DNA of 64,000 nucleotides. Origin: Gnetum montanum. Taxonomy: Eukaryota > Streptophyta > Gnetopsida > Gnetales > Gnetaceae. The notes under the pieces are model-generated. The model was not told where the DNA came from. It made no database searches and saw only the letters and a list, made by a program, of their open reading frames with translations. Shown here piece by piece: positions 35,975 through 49,019 of this stretch (position 1 is its first letter; each line of letters opens with the position of its first letter). The stretch lies in the NCBI GenBank assembly GCA_015680685.1, contig MNCI01029357.1:506153-570152 (forward strand), written 5' to 3'. A program made the position numbers and the translations under genes.

Positions 35975-38440
35975 ATGTCTTATTCTCACAAGAGTGATGA
36001 TACTAAATCACTAGTCCCTTAATAATGCAAGATAGTGTATACTCATCCAGATGAATATGTGCCTGACTTCACCTTCAACCTGCATCAGGATAAACAATTG
36101 TGATGGCATGATATGGAAGGTAACATTGTAATGCCTCCCAATCAATCTATGCTCATGATGTTACTTCAAAATCTTAAGAGGTTGGAAATTGAAGATCTTC
36201 AAGAGGAGTATGTTGTGCATAATTATGACTACCGAGACTACCATCCCACTAAAACACAACACAGGAGAGATCAACACCAAGAGAAGCATCATGAATTAAT
36301 GAAGAAAAAATGTTTCACTAGTCTATTGTTCCTACTTAACCAAGATGACAATGAGGACCCTCCCTCTAGGAGCTCTCAACATGAGAATTCTCCATCCCTT
36401 GTTACTAGTGATGGGGATGTAGCCCTAAATCTATGATCTACAATCAAAAATCCAAGTTCAGGTAAAGATGGCAATCAAGGTAATGGCACAAATAAGCATC
36501 AAGAGGATAAGAAAAATGATGAATGTGGCCATGGTAATCAAAGAGGAGTTGGAAAATACCATGGTGGTGGTATTCCTCCTACCTCTGTATCCTCTTCATC
36601 TAGATCTTTTTCTTCCTCTTCTGGTTCTAACAAATGCTATAGAAAGAACAACCATAATGGAGATGAATAACGAGACAATAATGATGATCCCTAGGCCCAC
36701 AATGATTGAAGGGGTAGTAAAGGACATCATTGACATCATCAAAATAATTATGATGATGAGCATTTTCTAGCAACATGAAGCATGCTAAATATTGCAAAGA
36801 CCATAAAAATTCTAACTAGGCATGTTAAAGATAGTTGCATCAAATGACTTGATATGAACAATATTCTTAGATTTGAAGGGGGATATAACTCTGATCCACA
36901 AGCACATCTTCAAGATTTTCACAATGCCTATGCCTTACAAAATATTAAAAATGATTGGCAAAAATTATAGTTATTTCCCAAGATACTCATTAAGGAAGAA
37001 GAAAGCTGGTAGTGGTCCTTGGAGCTAGAATCCATTTGTAGGTGGACTACAATGCTAGAGCTTTTTAACAATAAGTATTAGACATACTCCAAAATGTTTA
37101 ATTTGAGAAGGTAGATCCAAGGATGGAAGCAAGGAAATCATGAACCATTGAATGCTACCATGGGCAAATAATATTCTCTCATACATCAATGTCCTGGCCA
37201 TGGTTATTCTCAATGAGAAAACCTTTGTCATATCATAGATGGACTTATATTACAAACAAGAAGAACTCTTAGGTGCCATGTCCAAGTGAGACTTTCTAAA
37301 CTTAGAGCCCATCAAATTCAAAGGCTAATTGAGCATGTAGTAAAAGAAGAAGGAGAGTTGAGAAAACATAAAAGTGTAGAGGAATACAATAGGAAAACTT
37401 CCATTAGAAAAAGGAATGTTCGATTTTGTGATAGTAAGGAGGAATCACCACTTGATGAGATGGTAAACAAAAAGACCTTGGAAATCCAAAAATCTATGTC
37501 CAATTTTTTGGCTAATGTAGATAAAATGTGGGATTCATTTGATGAAAACTTCCAAACTACTCTAAAAATCACCAAACAATCAAACAAGTAGAGTAGTGAT
37601 CGTAATCATAGGAGGTATAAAAAAGCTAAATGTGCCTACTAAAGGGGTAAGGGTAAAATTGTAGTAGTAGATGAAGTTGCAAAAACTAAATCAAATGATG
37701 ATGGTGGGTGTGACATCTACCAATATGAACATCCTAAGAGATGTTACCCCATTGTATCACACTCATAGGAGTTTGGGGTATATGCTCTAAATCTAGGACT
37801 AGTAAAAAGGCAAACACCCAAAAGATTTCCTTACCCTCAAAGAAATCCTAGGCAATTCCATTAGCAACAACAATATTATCCAAGTGAAACTCCATCACAA
37901 CCATACAAGTAATATCAATAGTGGCATCAACCACAGTCATGGGGGATGCCACCACCAAGGCAACAATACCCTTACAAGCAACTAGATCCATATGGGTAGT
38001 ACATTCAACAACCATTATCTCCACATGACTCTTCTAGTCACATTTCTCCTTTCTAGCATTACTACTACCCTTTTGAATGTTACAAAGCTCATTCTTTACA
38101 TTTCAGGAGGGATGCCACATTTCATCCTTATCCTCCTCCTATTCATAGATATATTCCTCCATCCTTAATGCAACTACCACCTGCTTCATCCATGTAGGAT
38201 GAATTTCCAACCTAGTCATAGCAACGTAATGTCACCAGGGTTGTCAATATATAATCAGTTTATCAACTAAAGGGTTTGATATCTCATGCTTATAAAATAT
38301 CATTCTTCCAAACTAATAGCCCTTCTAAGCCCTCACAAACTTAGGCAGATGGTCACCCTACTCTTGCTTCATCCTCTACAAACCATTTCATTGGATCCCC
38401 TTCAAACCAAATGCTACACAAAATTCATATTGTTACACTT
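35975..38440 (+). pseudogene. Element D gag remnant
   Basis: The ATG at 35975 (MSYSHKSDD) is followed by HPDEYVPDFTFNLHQD. Next come an acidic/His-rich part (36113-36436), a Ser-rich linker near 36590-36640, and the gag core LDMNNILRFEGGYNSDPQAHLQDF near 36850-36930. A basic, coiled region follows at 37286-37591 and a Gln/Pro/Tyr-rich tail (37800-38250). It is the best preserved gag of the A/C/D/E family here, yet it still has several stops. Confidence 0.8.
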
Positions 38441-38469
38441 ACTCATGCGATATCTGATTGGATCTACAC

Positions 38470-38885
38470 TAGCAACCTTCCCAAAAAATTAGCTAATCTT
38501 GAAAGTCCTCTTATATATTTGTAGATTGCTAGGAATGAATCATGTAAGGCTCTTCTTGATTCAAGTTCTAGTGTGAACTTGATTTCTCATGAGATGTATA
38601 CCACCTAGAACCTATTTTCTCTCAAGAAGAGTAATATAAGATTGGAATTTGTAGACCAATCCATCACTATTCCATTGGAAATATTCAAAGACATTATGAC
38701 CACTGTCTGTGGGTGGTCTTATCCTATCGATTTCTTAGTAATCAAGGTTGAGAATTGTAAGGGGGACTTTCCAATCATTATGGGAAGGGCATGGTTAAGC
38801 ATTGTTGATACAAGAATGAGCATAAGAGATCTTTCCTTGGAGATATCTAAAGAAAATACATTTGGAAAGATCAAGAAGAGATGAG
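38470..38885 (+). pseudogene. Element D aspartic protease remnant
   Basis: LANLESPLIYL is followed by KALLDSSSSVNLIS, where the active-site D-S-G reads D-S-S, and then by DFLVIKVENCKGDFPIIMGRAWLSIVDT. The frame 38642-38884 is open for 80 codons. The catalytic Asp is kept but the following Gly is lost. Confidence 0.8.
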
Positions 38886-39249
38886 TTCCATGCATTGCGT
38901 ACAACGATACAAGGTGCAATTGCATGTAAAAACTTTAGTTCATGAAACAAGCATCTATTTTTGCATGCAAGTAGTATGCACATTACACAAATAGTCAAAG
39001 GTGTCTGTACATAGCAGCCACAAAATAAGAGAACACCCAATGGCTAATCGCTAATTTTAATAGTAGCATAATGCACATGGAACCTACTCAGAGCATAAAA
39101 TGAGCTTATGTTATAGGCATAAATGAATAAAAGCAAGTTCATCACCAACTCTCTAATGATAAAAATGTTTATACCAATTGGAAAGAGTTTGAAATCCCCA
39201 GAAATTTTAAACAAGATCCCCTAGAGTTGAAAAATCTACCTATTGACCT

Positions 39250-40260
39250 AGAATATGCATTTTTTTTAAATGGTGAGCCAGCTATACTTAATGCCAAACT
39301 TTCTCTTGAGGAGAAAGCGAAACTATTGAAAGTGATCCAAAAATGGCTAACAACCTTTGCTTGGTCATATCTTGAACTCATTAGAATATATCCACATATA
39401 TGCTAGCATTACATTTACACTAATCCATCCATGAAGCTAAGGAGGCAACCACAATGATGGTTCAACCCAAAACTAAAGCAAATTGTCAAGGCAAAGATTG
39501 AGCAACTCCTTAAGGTAGGGTTTATCTAATCCATTGTGGATAGTAAGTGGGTCAACCCACTCATGATAGTACTAAAGAGAGGTGGAAAATGATGGGTTTG
39601 TATTGATTTCAAGTTATTAAACATGGAAAAATTCAAATATTATTTTCTATTATTATTCATTGGTTAGGTGTTGGACACCATATCTGGACATTTACTATTA
39701 TAGTTTTCTAGATGGTTATAGTGGCTATAACCAAATCCAGATTGCACCAAAAGATCAAGCCAAAATAATATTTACAAGTCATTGGGAAACCTTTACATAT
39801 TGCAAGATGCCTTTTGGTCTATGCAATGCTCCTACCTCTTTTCAACGTTTGGTCTAAGCATCTTTCACCAACAAATAGGTAGTAGAGTGGAAGTTTTAAT
39901 GGATGACTTCTCCACTTATGATGCTACCTTTGATAAAGCCTTAGATCTCCTTGAGCAAGTACTAAAAAGATGTTTGGAGACAAACCTATAGCCCAATTAG
40001 CAAAAGAGCCATCTCATGGTCTAAGAGGGCATTGTATTGGGACATTGAAGTTCAAAGGAAGGGATCAAGGTGGACCCTAAAAAGATAAGAAACATCCAAA
40101 GAATCACTTACCAAATAGAAACTGTCAAAGATGTTCGGTCATTCCTTGGACACACTGGTTACTAACAGAGATTTGTAGAGAATTTCTCTAACATTATGAA
40201 ACTATTGGTTGAGCTAACAAAGAAAGATACTCCCTTCATCTAGACCAATTTAATGTAAAA
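39250..40260 (+). pseudogene. Element D reverse transcriptase remnant
   Basis: Order of segments: LSLEEKAKLLKVIQKW, then RRQPQ and NPKLKQIVKAKIEQLLKVGFI, GYSGYNQIQIAPKDQAKIIF (39660-39857 frame), CKMPFGLCNAPTSFQ, and the catalytic box VEVLMDDFSTY with both Asp kept. The -M-D-D-F-S- form is that of Athila-type RT. Stops and at least two frameshifts break it. Confidence 0.85.
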
Positions 40261-40319
40261 ATGGATTCTAGAGCCTCAAATAGAAGCTCATAGAGACTCT
40301 AATTCTACAAGCATCTAAT

Positions 40320-40720
40320 TGGTCTAGACCATCCCATATCATGACAAATGCATCTAACTACACCTTGGGAGCTATGGTTATGTAGTTGGATGATAAGAAA
40401 TGTACATATTACATCCACTACACAAGTCAAAACATTTTGGATGCATAATTGAATTACACCACCATGGAAAAGGAACTGGTGGTGGTGGTGTATGCTCTAG
40501 AAACATTTAGGCACTATGTGCTTGGATGTAAAGTGTGTGTGCACACTAATCACAATGCCATTAGCTTCCTCATGAACAAGCTAATGGTGAGCCCCTATGT
40601 TATATGATGGTTGGTGATCTTGCAAAAATTTGATCTTATAATGATAGATCAAAAGGTGACTTAGAATTTGGTCATTGATAACTTGTCTTGATTATGATGT
40701 AATAACAAAGATAAGGAGAG
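40320..40720 (+). pseudogene. Element D RNase H remnant
   Basis: Decayed segments match element A RNase H: an 'N-A-S-N-Y' start near 40350, NYTTMEKELVVVVYALETFRHYVLG near 40450-40520, and a 'H-T-N-H' type segment near 40545. This is the stretch that is deleted from element E. Confidence 0.7.
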
Positions 40721-40939
40721 TCTACTTGCTGATTAATTTCTCAATGAACTTCTCTTTGCCACAATAATAAATGAACAAATGACCACATAACCAAAATTGT
40801 ATGATGGCATCCTCACTTATCTTCTCACTTAGTACATGCCACAAGATCATGACCATAGGAAGAAACAATAGTTTCTTCATTAGGCTAAGCACTTCTTCAA
40901 AATCAATGGACACCTTTACAAGGTGTGGCCGATCACCTA

Positions 40940-42060
40940 GTTCACTAGTGTGTACCTAATGTAGATTAATTGCACATTTTCCCAAGATGATCATGAGGGT
41001 TCTTGTGGAGGCCACTATGCCAAGAGACACATGGCCATAAAAATCCTAATTTTATAATACTATTGGCCCACAATCTTTAGGGACGTCAACCAATTTATCC
41101 AATCCTGTGAATGTTGTCAATGAGATGGTGGGATGACCACACGAATTGAGGATCCTCAATAATGGATTCAATCACTAGAATTCTTTGACAATTGGGGCAA
41201 CGACTTCATGGGTACCATCACACCCCTATTCAATGGGAAGGCATATATAATTTTTTTTTGTTAATTATTGTACCAAATGGCTTGAAACAGTAGCCATCAT
41301 TGACTATACATCATCCATTGTTACTCAATTTGTACAACAAAATGTTGTGAATAGGTTTGGGATGGCATGCACACTGATTTCTAACAATGGAACTCATTTT
41401 ATAGGTGCCTCTTTTTGAAAAATCTTGCAACGCTTGGGGGTTGAACATAAACTGATAACACCCTATCAACCCCAAGCCAACAGTCAAGAAGAGATGACTA
41501 ATAGGGAGATCACAAAGATTCTAACAAGAACTATTAGCAAATATAGGAGAGACTAGAGCACAAAAATCAACAATGCCCTTTGGGGCTACCACTCAACATC
41601 AAAGCTCCCTTGTGGCTACTCTCCCTATAAGCTAGTGAATGAAAAACTTCCAATGCTCCCAATTCAATTCAAGCTCCATACACTTTCAACAGTTTATGAC
41701 CTAGACCTTGACGTAAGTCTGGCACAAAAAGAAAGACTGGTCAACCTAAATGTACTAAACAAAAATCAATTGGTGCCCTTGTCTTTGAATGAAGTGTATA
41801 AGGCATTCAACAAGTAATGACATGATCTTAGAATAAAAAAAGTGAAATTTCAACTGAGAGATAAGGTTATCTATTGGAATCCCACACATGTACCACAAAA
41901 AACCAAATTCTAAACATTGTGGAAGGAGTCTTATATAATTGATGAAACATTTCCTTCTAGGGCGATGATCATATACAAATCTAAAATTGCAAACAAAAAG
42001 TAGTTTGCCAACATCCAATAGATAAAGCCTTTCCATGAACCAAAGTAAGCTAGTGCAACA
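40940..42060 (+). pseudogene. Element D integrase remnant
   Basis: Segments include a degraded HHCC part (40990-41130), WGNDFMG (first Asp kept), LISNNGTHF (second Asp now Asn) and a Q-E-E-M-T-N-R-E-I stretch that keeps the Glu. The C-terminal portion (41635-41817) reads LPMLPIQFKLHTLS...DLDLDVSLAQKERLVNLNVL. Two of the three D-D-E residues survive. Confidence 0.8.
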
Positions 42061-44110
42061 AATACCTCAATTTTTTAGATCTCCTTGTTCCAACTCAATC
42101 ATGGGGGATATGGCCATTCGTGCTAATCACATACATGACTCCTTCGATTTTCTATTTTTTATTTTGCAATTTTTTTATTTTACATATTTTTGATTTTAAA
42201 AATTCTTCCTATTTTACACTATTTTTTGTTTTACACCATTGTTAGTACATTTAAATTTTTCCTGAATATTTTACACTTTCTTATATATTTTACTTTATTT
42301 TTAGTGTGATTTTCTAATTTTTGTTAATAAACATGCTTTATGCCAAAAGGACACAATGGTGTTATAGTTGTTACTAATGGTGGTTTATTATAAACATTTT
42401 TTTTGCTAATATCTAGTTTCTATTTCTAAATGTTTGTACCGATGGCTATGTCATGGTTTCTCTTTCATGGAACAGGTAGTGAGTCCATGACATCCACCCA
42501 TCCACAAGCTCTATGGTTTTCCTTATTTTGGAAGTTTAAGGTCCCTTTTCATGAAATAAACTTCTAATAAATTTATGACCTTGGTAGTTTCTAGAGTTGA
42601 AAATGATTCAAACATTTTCACAGGGTGTGACTTCAAGGGGACTCAATACACTTTGTACTCTTCTACTTACTTGAGTGCATGAGTGTTTTCATAGACTTCT
42701 TACCATTCTGTATCAACCAATAACAGGAAGTTAAATAAATTATTTACATGGTGTGGTTACAATCTAAAAAGAAAAAAAAAACATGATGGAAATTCAAAGC
42801 ACATCTCTTAGACAAATAAATAAGCTACAAGAACTGGTTATGGAACTAAAAGGACATGTTACCCATGCTTAAATGTCCCCTCTAACTAAGGCCCTCTCTT
42901 ACTTCATACTTTTCTTTTCTTCTCTTTATGGAATAGTGGTTGTTTTTTGGAAGTACTCTTGTGTCTTAAGGAGGTTGATTAATCTTAGAGTGATGATGTG
43001 AGGTCACTCAAAGCAATTGGTTTTGGTTTGAGCTAAGGATGGATCTTCTCAAGTCATTTAAATATAAAATCCACAAGAGAATTCTTATGACCTCAATTCA
43101 TAATTCCATTCCACCTTCTCCATCATCTATCTATGCTGCCTATAACTCACCTCACTATTAGTGTCCATGTTCTTGATTCGATATCTTTGTCTGGTGTACT
43201 TGAATTCTTGGGTAGAATATTCTAGGTTTTTATCCTTAACTTTCATCAACCATAAATCACCTATGCAGCCCATAGACTCCTAAGGTTGAGGTTATGCAAG
43301 GGAAAATAAGTCATATGTCTACTATGGGGAGGATCCATTTGCATATCTCTTAGTTGGGTTTGTTAAGCATCTTATCCTTAGGCATTCTTGCAATCAAAAT
43401 ATTTTGTACATTCATCTTTTGCATTCAATCATGTGCTCCTTTACACATTTTGTTCAATCTCTATCAAATTTTTGAATGTTTGAGCTTTCAAAAATCCTCT
43501 TCAATGATTTCATCATATTCTTGGCTTTTTTGGGACTCCATGGACTCCAAATTGATTCAAAAATTTCATGTCTTTTTTAAGATATTTACATTTGAAAATT
43601 TAGTTTGCAGGCCTCATAAACGAGGCATCATCGATAGAGCCCATGCATATATGATGCCCTATATATGTAACCCTATTAAAATAGCATAAAAATAGGATAA
43701 ATATGTGTGATCCTCCTTAAAAATTTTCACATTTTCTCATAAACACCAAGGGAGTTTTTCAAATTCTCAAAGCCCAAAACCTTCTAGAGCCCATAAATTC
43801 CTAATTATTTATCCAAATCACTCTGTTCTTCAACCTTGTAGCCACTAGAGGTAAGCTCTTAGTTATGGGGGCCACAAATGTGCCATTTTTGACAAAAACA
43901 ATTTAAGAATTTTTCTAGCACCCACAAAGGTTTAACTAAGAAATCAACATTTAAATACCAAATTATAGAAGTTAAACTCTTTCAACCAACTCTAATGACA
44001 CTTATAATAAGAATAAAATAATCAATTTACCATGGGCAAACCTTAGCCAAGTGTAACTAGCTGACAAGGCAAGGTACTCAAATATTCAAAGTTACATGTT
44101 ATATCTATTA
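42061..44110 (+). other. Element D 3' non-coding region
   Basis: T-rich at first (42130-42330), then sequence shared with A, C and E. No frame is conserved between D and E here. A second T-rich pause near 43350-43690 yields a 111-codon open stretch that is not conserved in E. Confidence 0.55.
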
Positions 44111-44119
44111 ATCCATGGA

Positions 44120-44998
44120 TGTGTTGTGACTATAAATGATACCAAAAGGAAAACACATGCAAGAAGGAGGACCATATCAACAAAGGGAGAAAAGACCAAG
44201 AATGAGAAAAGTTTAAGAAAAAGGCCAAGAAGAATCACTTGCAACTCACACCATGGGTCCTCTTAGGGAAGAGGCCAAGGTGGAATCTATTCATCAGATT
44301 CTAGAACCAACAATAGTAATAGAACATTCCCACCAAGAAGAGGCACTAGCTCAACAAGCCAACCTTGAGGTGACCTTGATAGAAGCTTGCCTAAATCAAA
44401 TCAAATTAATGAAGGTCCAAGAAGTAGTGCTCTAGGAATTAAACTTTGGCTCCTTCCTAGAGCAAGCACCTAAAGAAGTACAAGAACAACTGAAGACCTC
44501 TCCCATATGGCTAATTATCACTTCCACTAGAAAGTGGTATATGGGAGACACATTATTATTCTAGAACAATAGGCAAGCTAGTTCAATGATCAAAATGAAA
44601 GACATCTTAGTGTCCTACTCAATGTAGGTAATTATTGAGATGCTTGGATTTCTAGAAATTGTGGCAAATCTCGCGAAGATGCCAATGTAGGTAGACCCCA
44701 ACATTAAAAAGGAATAGGTGCAATAGTGAGATGGTATCAATCATAAGGGGTATGATGTACTCACACTAGTAGAATGAATTTACTATAATATTGTGACCTT
44801 TCACCTAAACCCCATGAATGAGGCTAGCAAATTCACTACCTTTTCTACTTGTGCATGCACTACTCTGAGTAGGAGATTCCCTATCAACCTTCCACATTTG
44901 ATCTATCTAGAGATAGAGAAGTGGTTTAAAGAGAATGAATGTGGTAGAAAGGCACTCACCTTTCCATGCCTCATCAGAAAACTTTTTCAAAAGGGAGG
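44120..44998 (+). pseudogene. Element D extra ORF, 5' part, cut by the middle LTR
   Basis: One frame with a few stops runs from REEAKVESIHQILEPT (44270) through TSPIWLIITSTRKWYMGDTLLF and HFHLNPMNEASKFTTF to WFKENECGRKALTFPCLIRK, ending at KGG as the middle LTR begins. Element E has the same frame and continues 2 kb further. The end segment ('L-P-F-P-x-L-I-x-x-L-C-x-x-x-G') looks like the putative plant transposon protein domain often found with Athila elements; this is from memory. Function is unknown. Confidence 0.6.
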
Positions 44999-45924
44999 TG
45001 ATGAGTGTCAAAATGTCACGTTGATGGATCCTCATTAACGTGGTCTCGTCAACGAGCCCTCGTTGATGGGGCCATGTTGATGTGGAATTTGATACATCTA
45101 CGGGGCCCCATCAATGCAGTCCAATAATAAAAATAATAAATAAGATCTCATGGCCATGTTTATTGGAAGAGAGTCATAATTGTAGCAAAACTCTTATAGT
45201 TTTTTTATTTAAAAGTTAGAATATTTCTACGAGTGCCTATAGTAGGAGTTAAAAAGTGTATGAATCTTTATTCAAGTACTATTGCAGTTGAACTACATCA
45301 CTATATACAGTAATAAAGATGAGCCTTTTGATCAAACCTTGCAACACTTAGAATAGATTAGTGATTTATTTATGTATTTATTATTTTTATTAAATATGCA
45401 ATTAATTAATATTTATTAGACTTTAAGTAATTATTAGATTGATTAAGTTAAATAGATTAAGCACATAAGTACAACCACTTCAAGCATAAATACAGATTCA
45501 TTTAGTAATCCATAAGTGTTATTGCTTGGTTCACCCAGTAGCATAACACTTAGTAACCCAACAGTGGATACATGGGTTCAAAACATATATAGAGAGTGGG
45601 ATAGGATGCTTATGTTAGAACTAGTTCAAGATTAGTTATGTAATTAAATTAAATTAGTTATTAAATTGCTTCATCTCTCTACTTTAAGTACCAAGGAACA
45701 TAAAACATGAAACAATAAAAATCATATGCCTCGATTAAACTTAACTATACCTTTGTACATCACAAGTATAATTGGGAAGACAATGAATAACCATTAGGGC
45801 AAGGTTTACTTCCTAGAAGACTAGTGTACTAGAAAATACATAATCCATGGAATTCAATCAAATTGTGTGTGAATGCTTTGTCATTTGTATGGTTGAGTGT
45901 AGTAGTACCTTTCACCACTCATTA
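44999..45924 (+). repeat. Middle LTR of the D/E composite
   Basis: 926 bp, starting TGATGAGTGTCAAAATG and ending ...CCACTCATTA, directly followed by a primer-binding site. It serves as 3' end of D and 5' LTR of E. Several blocks (for example 'tgtttattggaagagagt') differ from the two outer LTRs, which agree with each other. Confidence 0.8.
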
Positions 45925-45925
45925 T

Positions 45926-45945
45926 TAGTGCTATTGTTGTGGACT
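45926..45945 (+). promoter_or_regulatory. Primer-binding site of element E (tRNA-Asp type, decayed)
   Basis: It reads TAGTGCTATTGTTGTGGA. Compared with TGGCGCCGTTGCCGGGGA it shows six transitions and one G-to-T change. Confidence 0.65.
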
Positions 45946-46078
45946 TTTTTTGTCTGAAATGTGCACTACCTAGGTTTAGTGAATATCATTAACATCATTG
46001 GATAAACCTTAAGGTTAGCATCATTCTCATACATAATATAATCACATAAGCACATTGATATTTTATTTATTTTGCAAA

Positions 46079-48550
46079 ATTTCTTCTTCTCATAGGTGAG
46101 ATGATATGAACTTTCTTGTCCCTTAAGAATGCAAGGTGGTATATACTCATCCAGATGAGTATGTGCCTGACTTCACCTTCATCCTATATTAGGATGAACA
46201 ATTGTAATGGCAAGATATGGAAGGCAACATTGTAATTTTTCTTGATTGATCTATGCCTATGATGCTATTCAAACTCTTAAGAAGTTAGGCATCCAATATC
46301 TTCAAGAGGAGTATGTTGTGCATGATTACGACAACCAGGACTATAGTCCCACTAAAACCCAACATAGGAGAGATCAACACTAGGAGAACCACCATGAGTT
46401 TATGAAGGGTAAATGGTTCACCAATCCCTTGTTCCTACTAAACCAAGATGAAAATGAGGAACCTTTCCTAGGGGGATCTCAACATGAAAATTATTCACCA
46501 CTTGTTATTTATGATGGGGGTATGGCTCTAAATCTATGATCTACTATCAACAATCTAGGTTCAAGCAAAGATGGTAGTTAAGGCAGAGGCTTAGACAAGC
46601 ATCAAGAGGATAAGAAAATCGATGAATGTAATCATGAAAACTAAAGGAAAATTGGTATACATCATGGTGGTGGTAGTCCTTCTCCATCTTTTTCCTCTTC
46701 ATCTTCATCTTTTTCTTCTTCCTATTCTAGTTCTGACAAACACCGCAAAAAGAATAACCATGATGAAGGTGAGTAACAAGATAACAATAATGATGAATGA
46801 AGAGGTAAGAGAAGACATCATCGATGATAACAAAATAATGATTATGATGAAACTTTGATAGCAACTTGAATCATGCTAAATTTTGCAAAGGCTATAAAAA
46901 TTCCAACCAAGCATGTGAAAGGTAGTCAAATCAAACAACTTGATATGAACAATATTTCCAAATTTGAGGGGGGATATAACTCTGATCCACAAACACATCT
47001 CCAAGCTTTCCATGATACTTGTGTCTTATAGAATATTAAAAACTATTGGTAGAAATTAAATCTATTCTCGAAGATTCTCATCAAGAAAGTAGAAAGTTGG
47101 TATTAGTCCTTGGAGTTGGTATCTATCACTAGGTGGAGTACAGTGCTAGAGCTATTTAATGATAAGTATCAAACGTACTCTAGAGTGTCTAATCTGAGAA
47201 GGCAAATAAAAGGATAGAAGCAAGGAAACCATGAACCCTTGGACATCATCATGGACCAATAGTATTCTCTCATACACTAATGCCCTAGTCACGATTATTC
47301 TCAAAGGGAATAACTTTGCCATATCATTGATGGACTTAGATCAAAAATAAGGAGAACTCTTGGGGTTTATGCCCAAAGGAGACTCTCAAAACTATAAGCC
47401 CATCAAATCCAAAGGATAATTGAGTAGGTAGCAATAGAAAAAGAGTTGAGAAAATGAGAAAGTATAGAGAAATACAATAGGAATCCTTCCATCAAAAAGA
47501 TGAAACTCTGATTTTACAATAGTGAGGAAGAATTACGTCATGATGAGGTGCTTAATAGAAAGACCTTGCCGATCTAAAAATCTATATCTAAAATTTTGGC
47601 CAAGGTGGATAAAATGTGGGATTTTTTGGATGAAAAATTTCAAACTACTCTAAAAATCACTAAATAATCAAGAGAGTAGAGTAGTGATCACAACTGTAGG
47701 GGCCAAAAAGAAGCTTAATGTGCCTACCAAAGGGACAAGGCTATAGTTGCTGCAATAGATGAAGTTGTACAAACTAAATCAGAGGATGATGGTGGGTGTG
47801 ACATCTACCAATACAAATATCCCAAGGGATGTTGTTCCATCGTGTCATACTTAAAAAAGTATAGAATGTATGCTTTAAATCCACAACTAGCAAGAAGGAA
47901 AGCACCCAGAAGGTTGCCTTATCTTCAAGGCATTCCCAAGCATTTCCATCAATAGTGGCAATATTATCCAAGTAAAATACCACTATAATCATATAAGAAA
48001 TACCAATAGTGGCACCAACTATAGTCATGGGGGATGCAACCACCAAGGTAGCAATACTCTTATAGGCAACTAGATCCATATGGGTGTTATGTTTATTAAC
48101 CAATGTATCCACATGACTCTTCTAGTCATACTTCTTCCTTCTAGCATCACTACTACCCTCCTAAGTACTATAGAAATAATTCTCCACATTTCAAAAGGGA
48201 TTCCACATTTTATCATTATCCTCCTCCTATTCTTGCACCTATTCCTCCATCCTCAACCTAACTACTACTTGCTCCATCTATGTAGAATAAACTTCTAGCC
48301 CACCCATAGCAATGTAACGCTACTAGGGACATCAATCTACAATCGGTTTATCAACCAAGGGGCTTAGTACCTCATGCTCATAAAAGACCTTTCTTTTAAT
48401 CTACCAACCCTACTAAGCCCTCATCGACTTAGGCAACTAGCCACACTTCTCCTGCTTCACCCTTTGCAAATCATTCTATCAAGTCCTCTTCAAACCAAAT
48501 ACCACCCAAAATCCATACTTTCATGCTTACTCATGTTGTATCTAATTAGG
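46079..48550 (+). pseudogene. Element E gag remnant
   Basis: The start codon position holds ATT (46079) instead of ATG. The frame then follows D: HPDEYVPDFTFI, a Ser-rich linker near 46690-46740, QLDMNNISKFEGGYNSDPQ near 46950, and a Gln/Pro/Tyr tail (47900-48250). Stops and frameshifts are common. Confidence 0.75.
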
Positions 48551-48554
48551 TCTA

Positions 48555-48810
48555 GGCTAGCAACCTTCCTAGAAAATTAGCTAATCTTGGAAGTCCCCTT
48601 ATCTATCTATAGATTATTGGAAATGTATCATGTAAGGATCTTCTTGATTTAGGTTTTGATGTGAATTTGATTTCTCATGAGATGTATACAGCCTAGAACC
48701 TATCACATCTCAAGAAGAGCAATATCATATTGGAATTGGTAGACTAGTTTATCACTATTCCATTGGAACTAGTTGAAGACATTATGAACACTATCTATAA
48801 TGGGTAGTGA
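48555..48810 (+). pseudogene. Element E protease remnant with internal deletion
   Basis: The first half (LANLGSPLIYL, LLDLGFDVNLISHEM) is present. Near 48800 about 230 bp found in D and A are missing, including the I-M-G-R segment, so sequence for the second half of the fold is lost. Confidence 0.75.
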
Positions 48811-49019
48811 AATGAGCATCTATTTTTTGCATGCACAAGAAGCATATATTCAAAGGTGTCTATATGTAGTAGCCACAAAACAAGAGGACACCCAATGACT
48901 AACTGCTAATTCTGATGGTAGCATAATATGCATGGAACCTACTAAGAGCCTAACATATGCCTATGTCATAGGCATGGATGAACTTGAGCAAGTTCATCAC
49001 CGACTCTTTGATGATGAAA

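Noticed and set aside
43354-43689. 111-codon frame in the 3' region of element D
   Set aside because: The matching place in element E (near 52190-52420) is open in only a short part, and no domain is recognisable.
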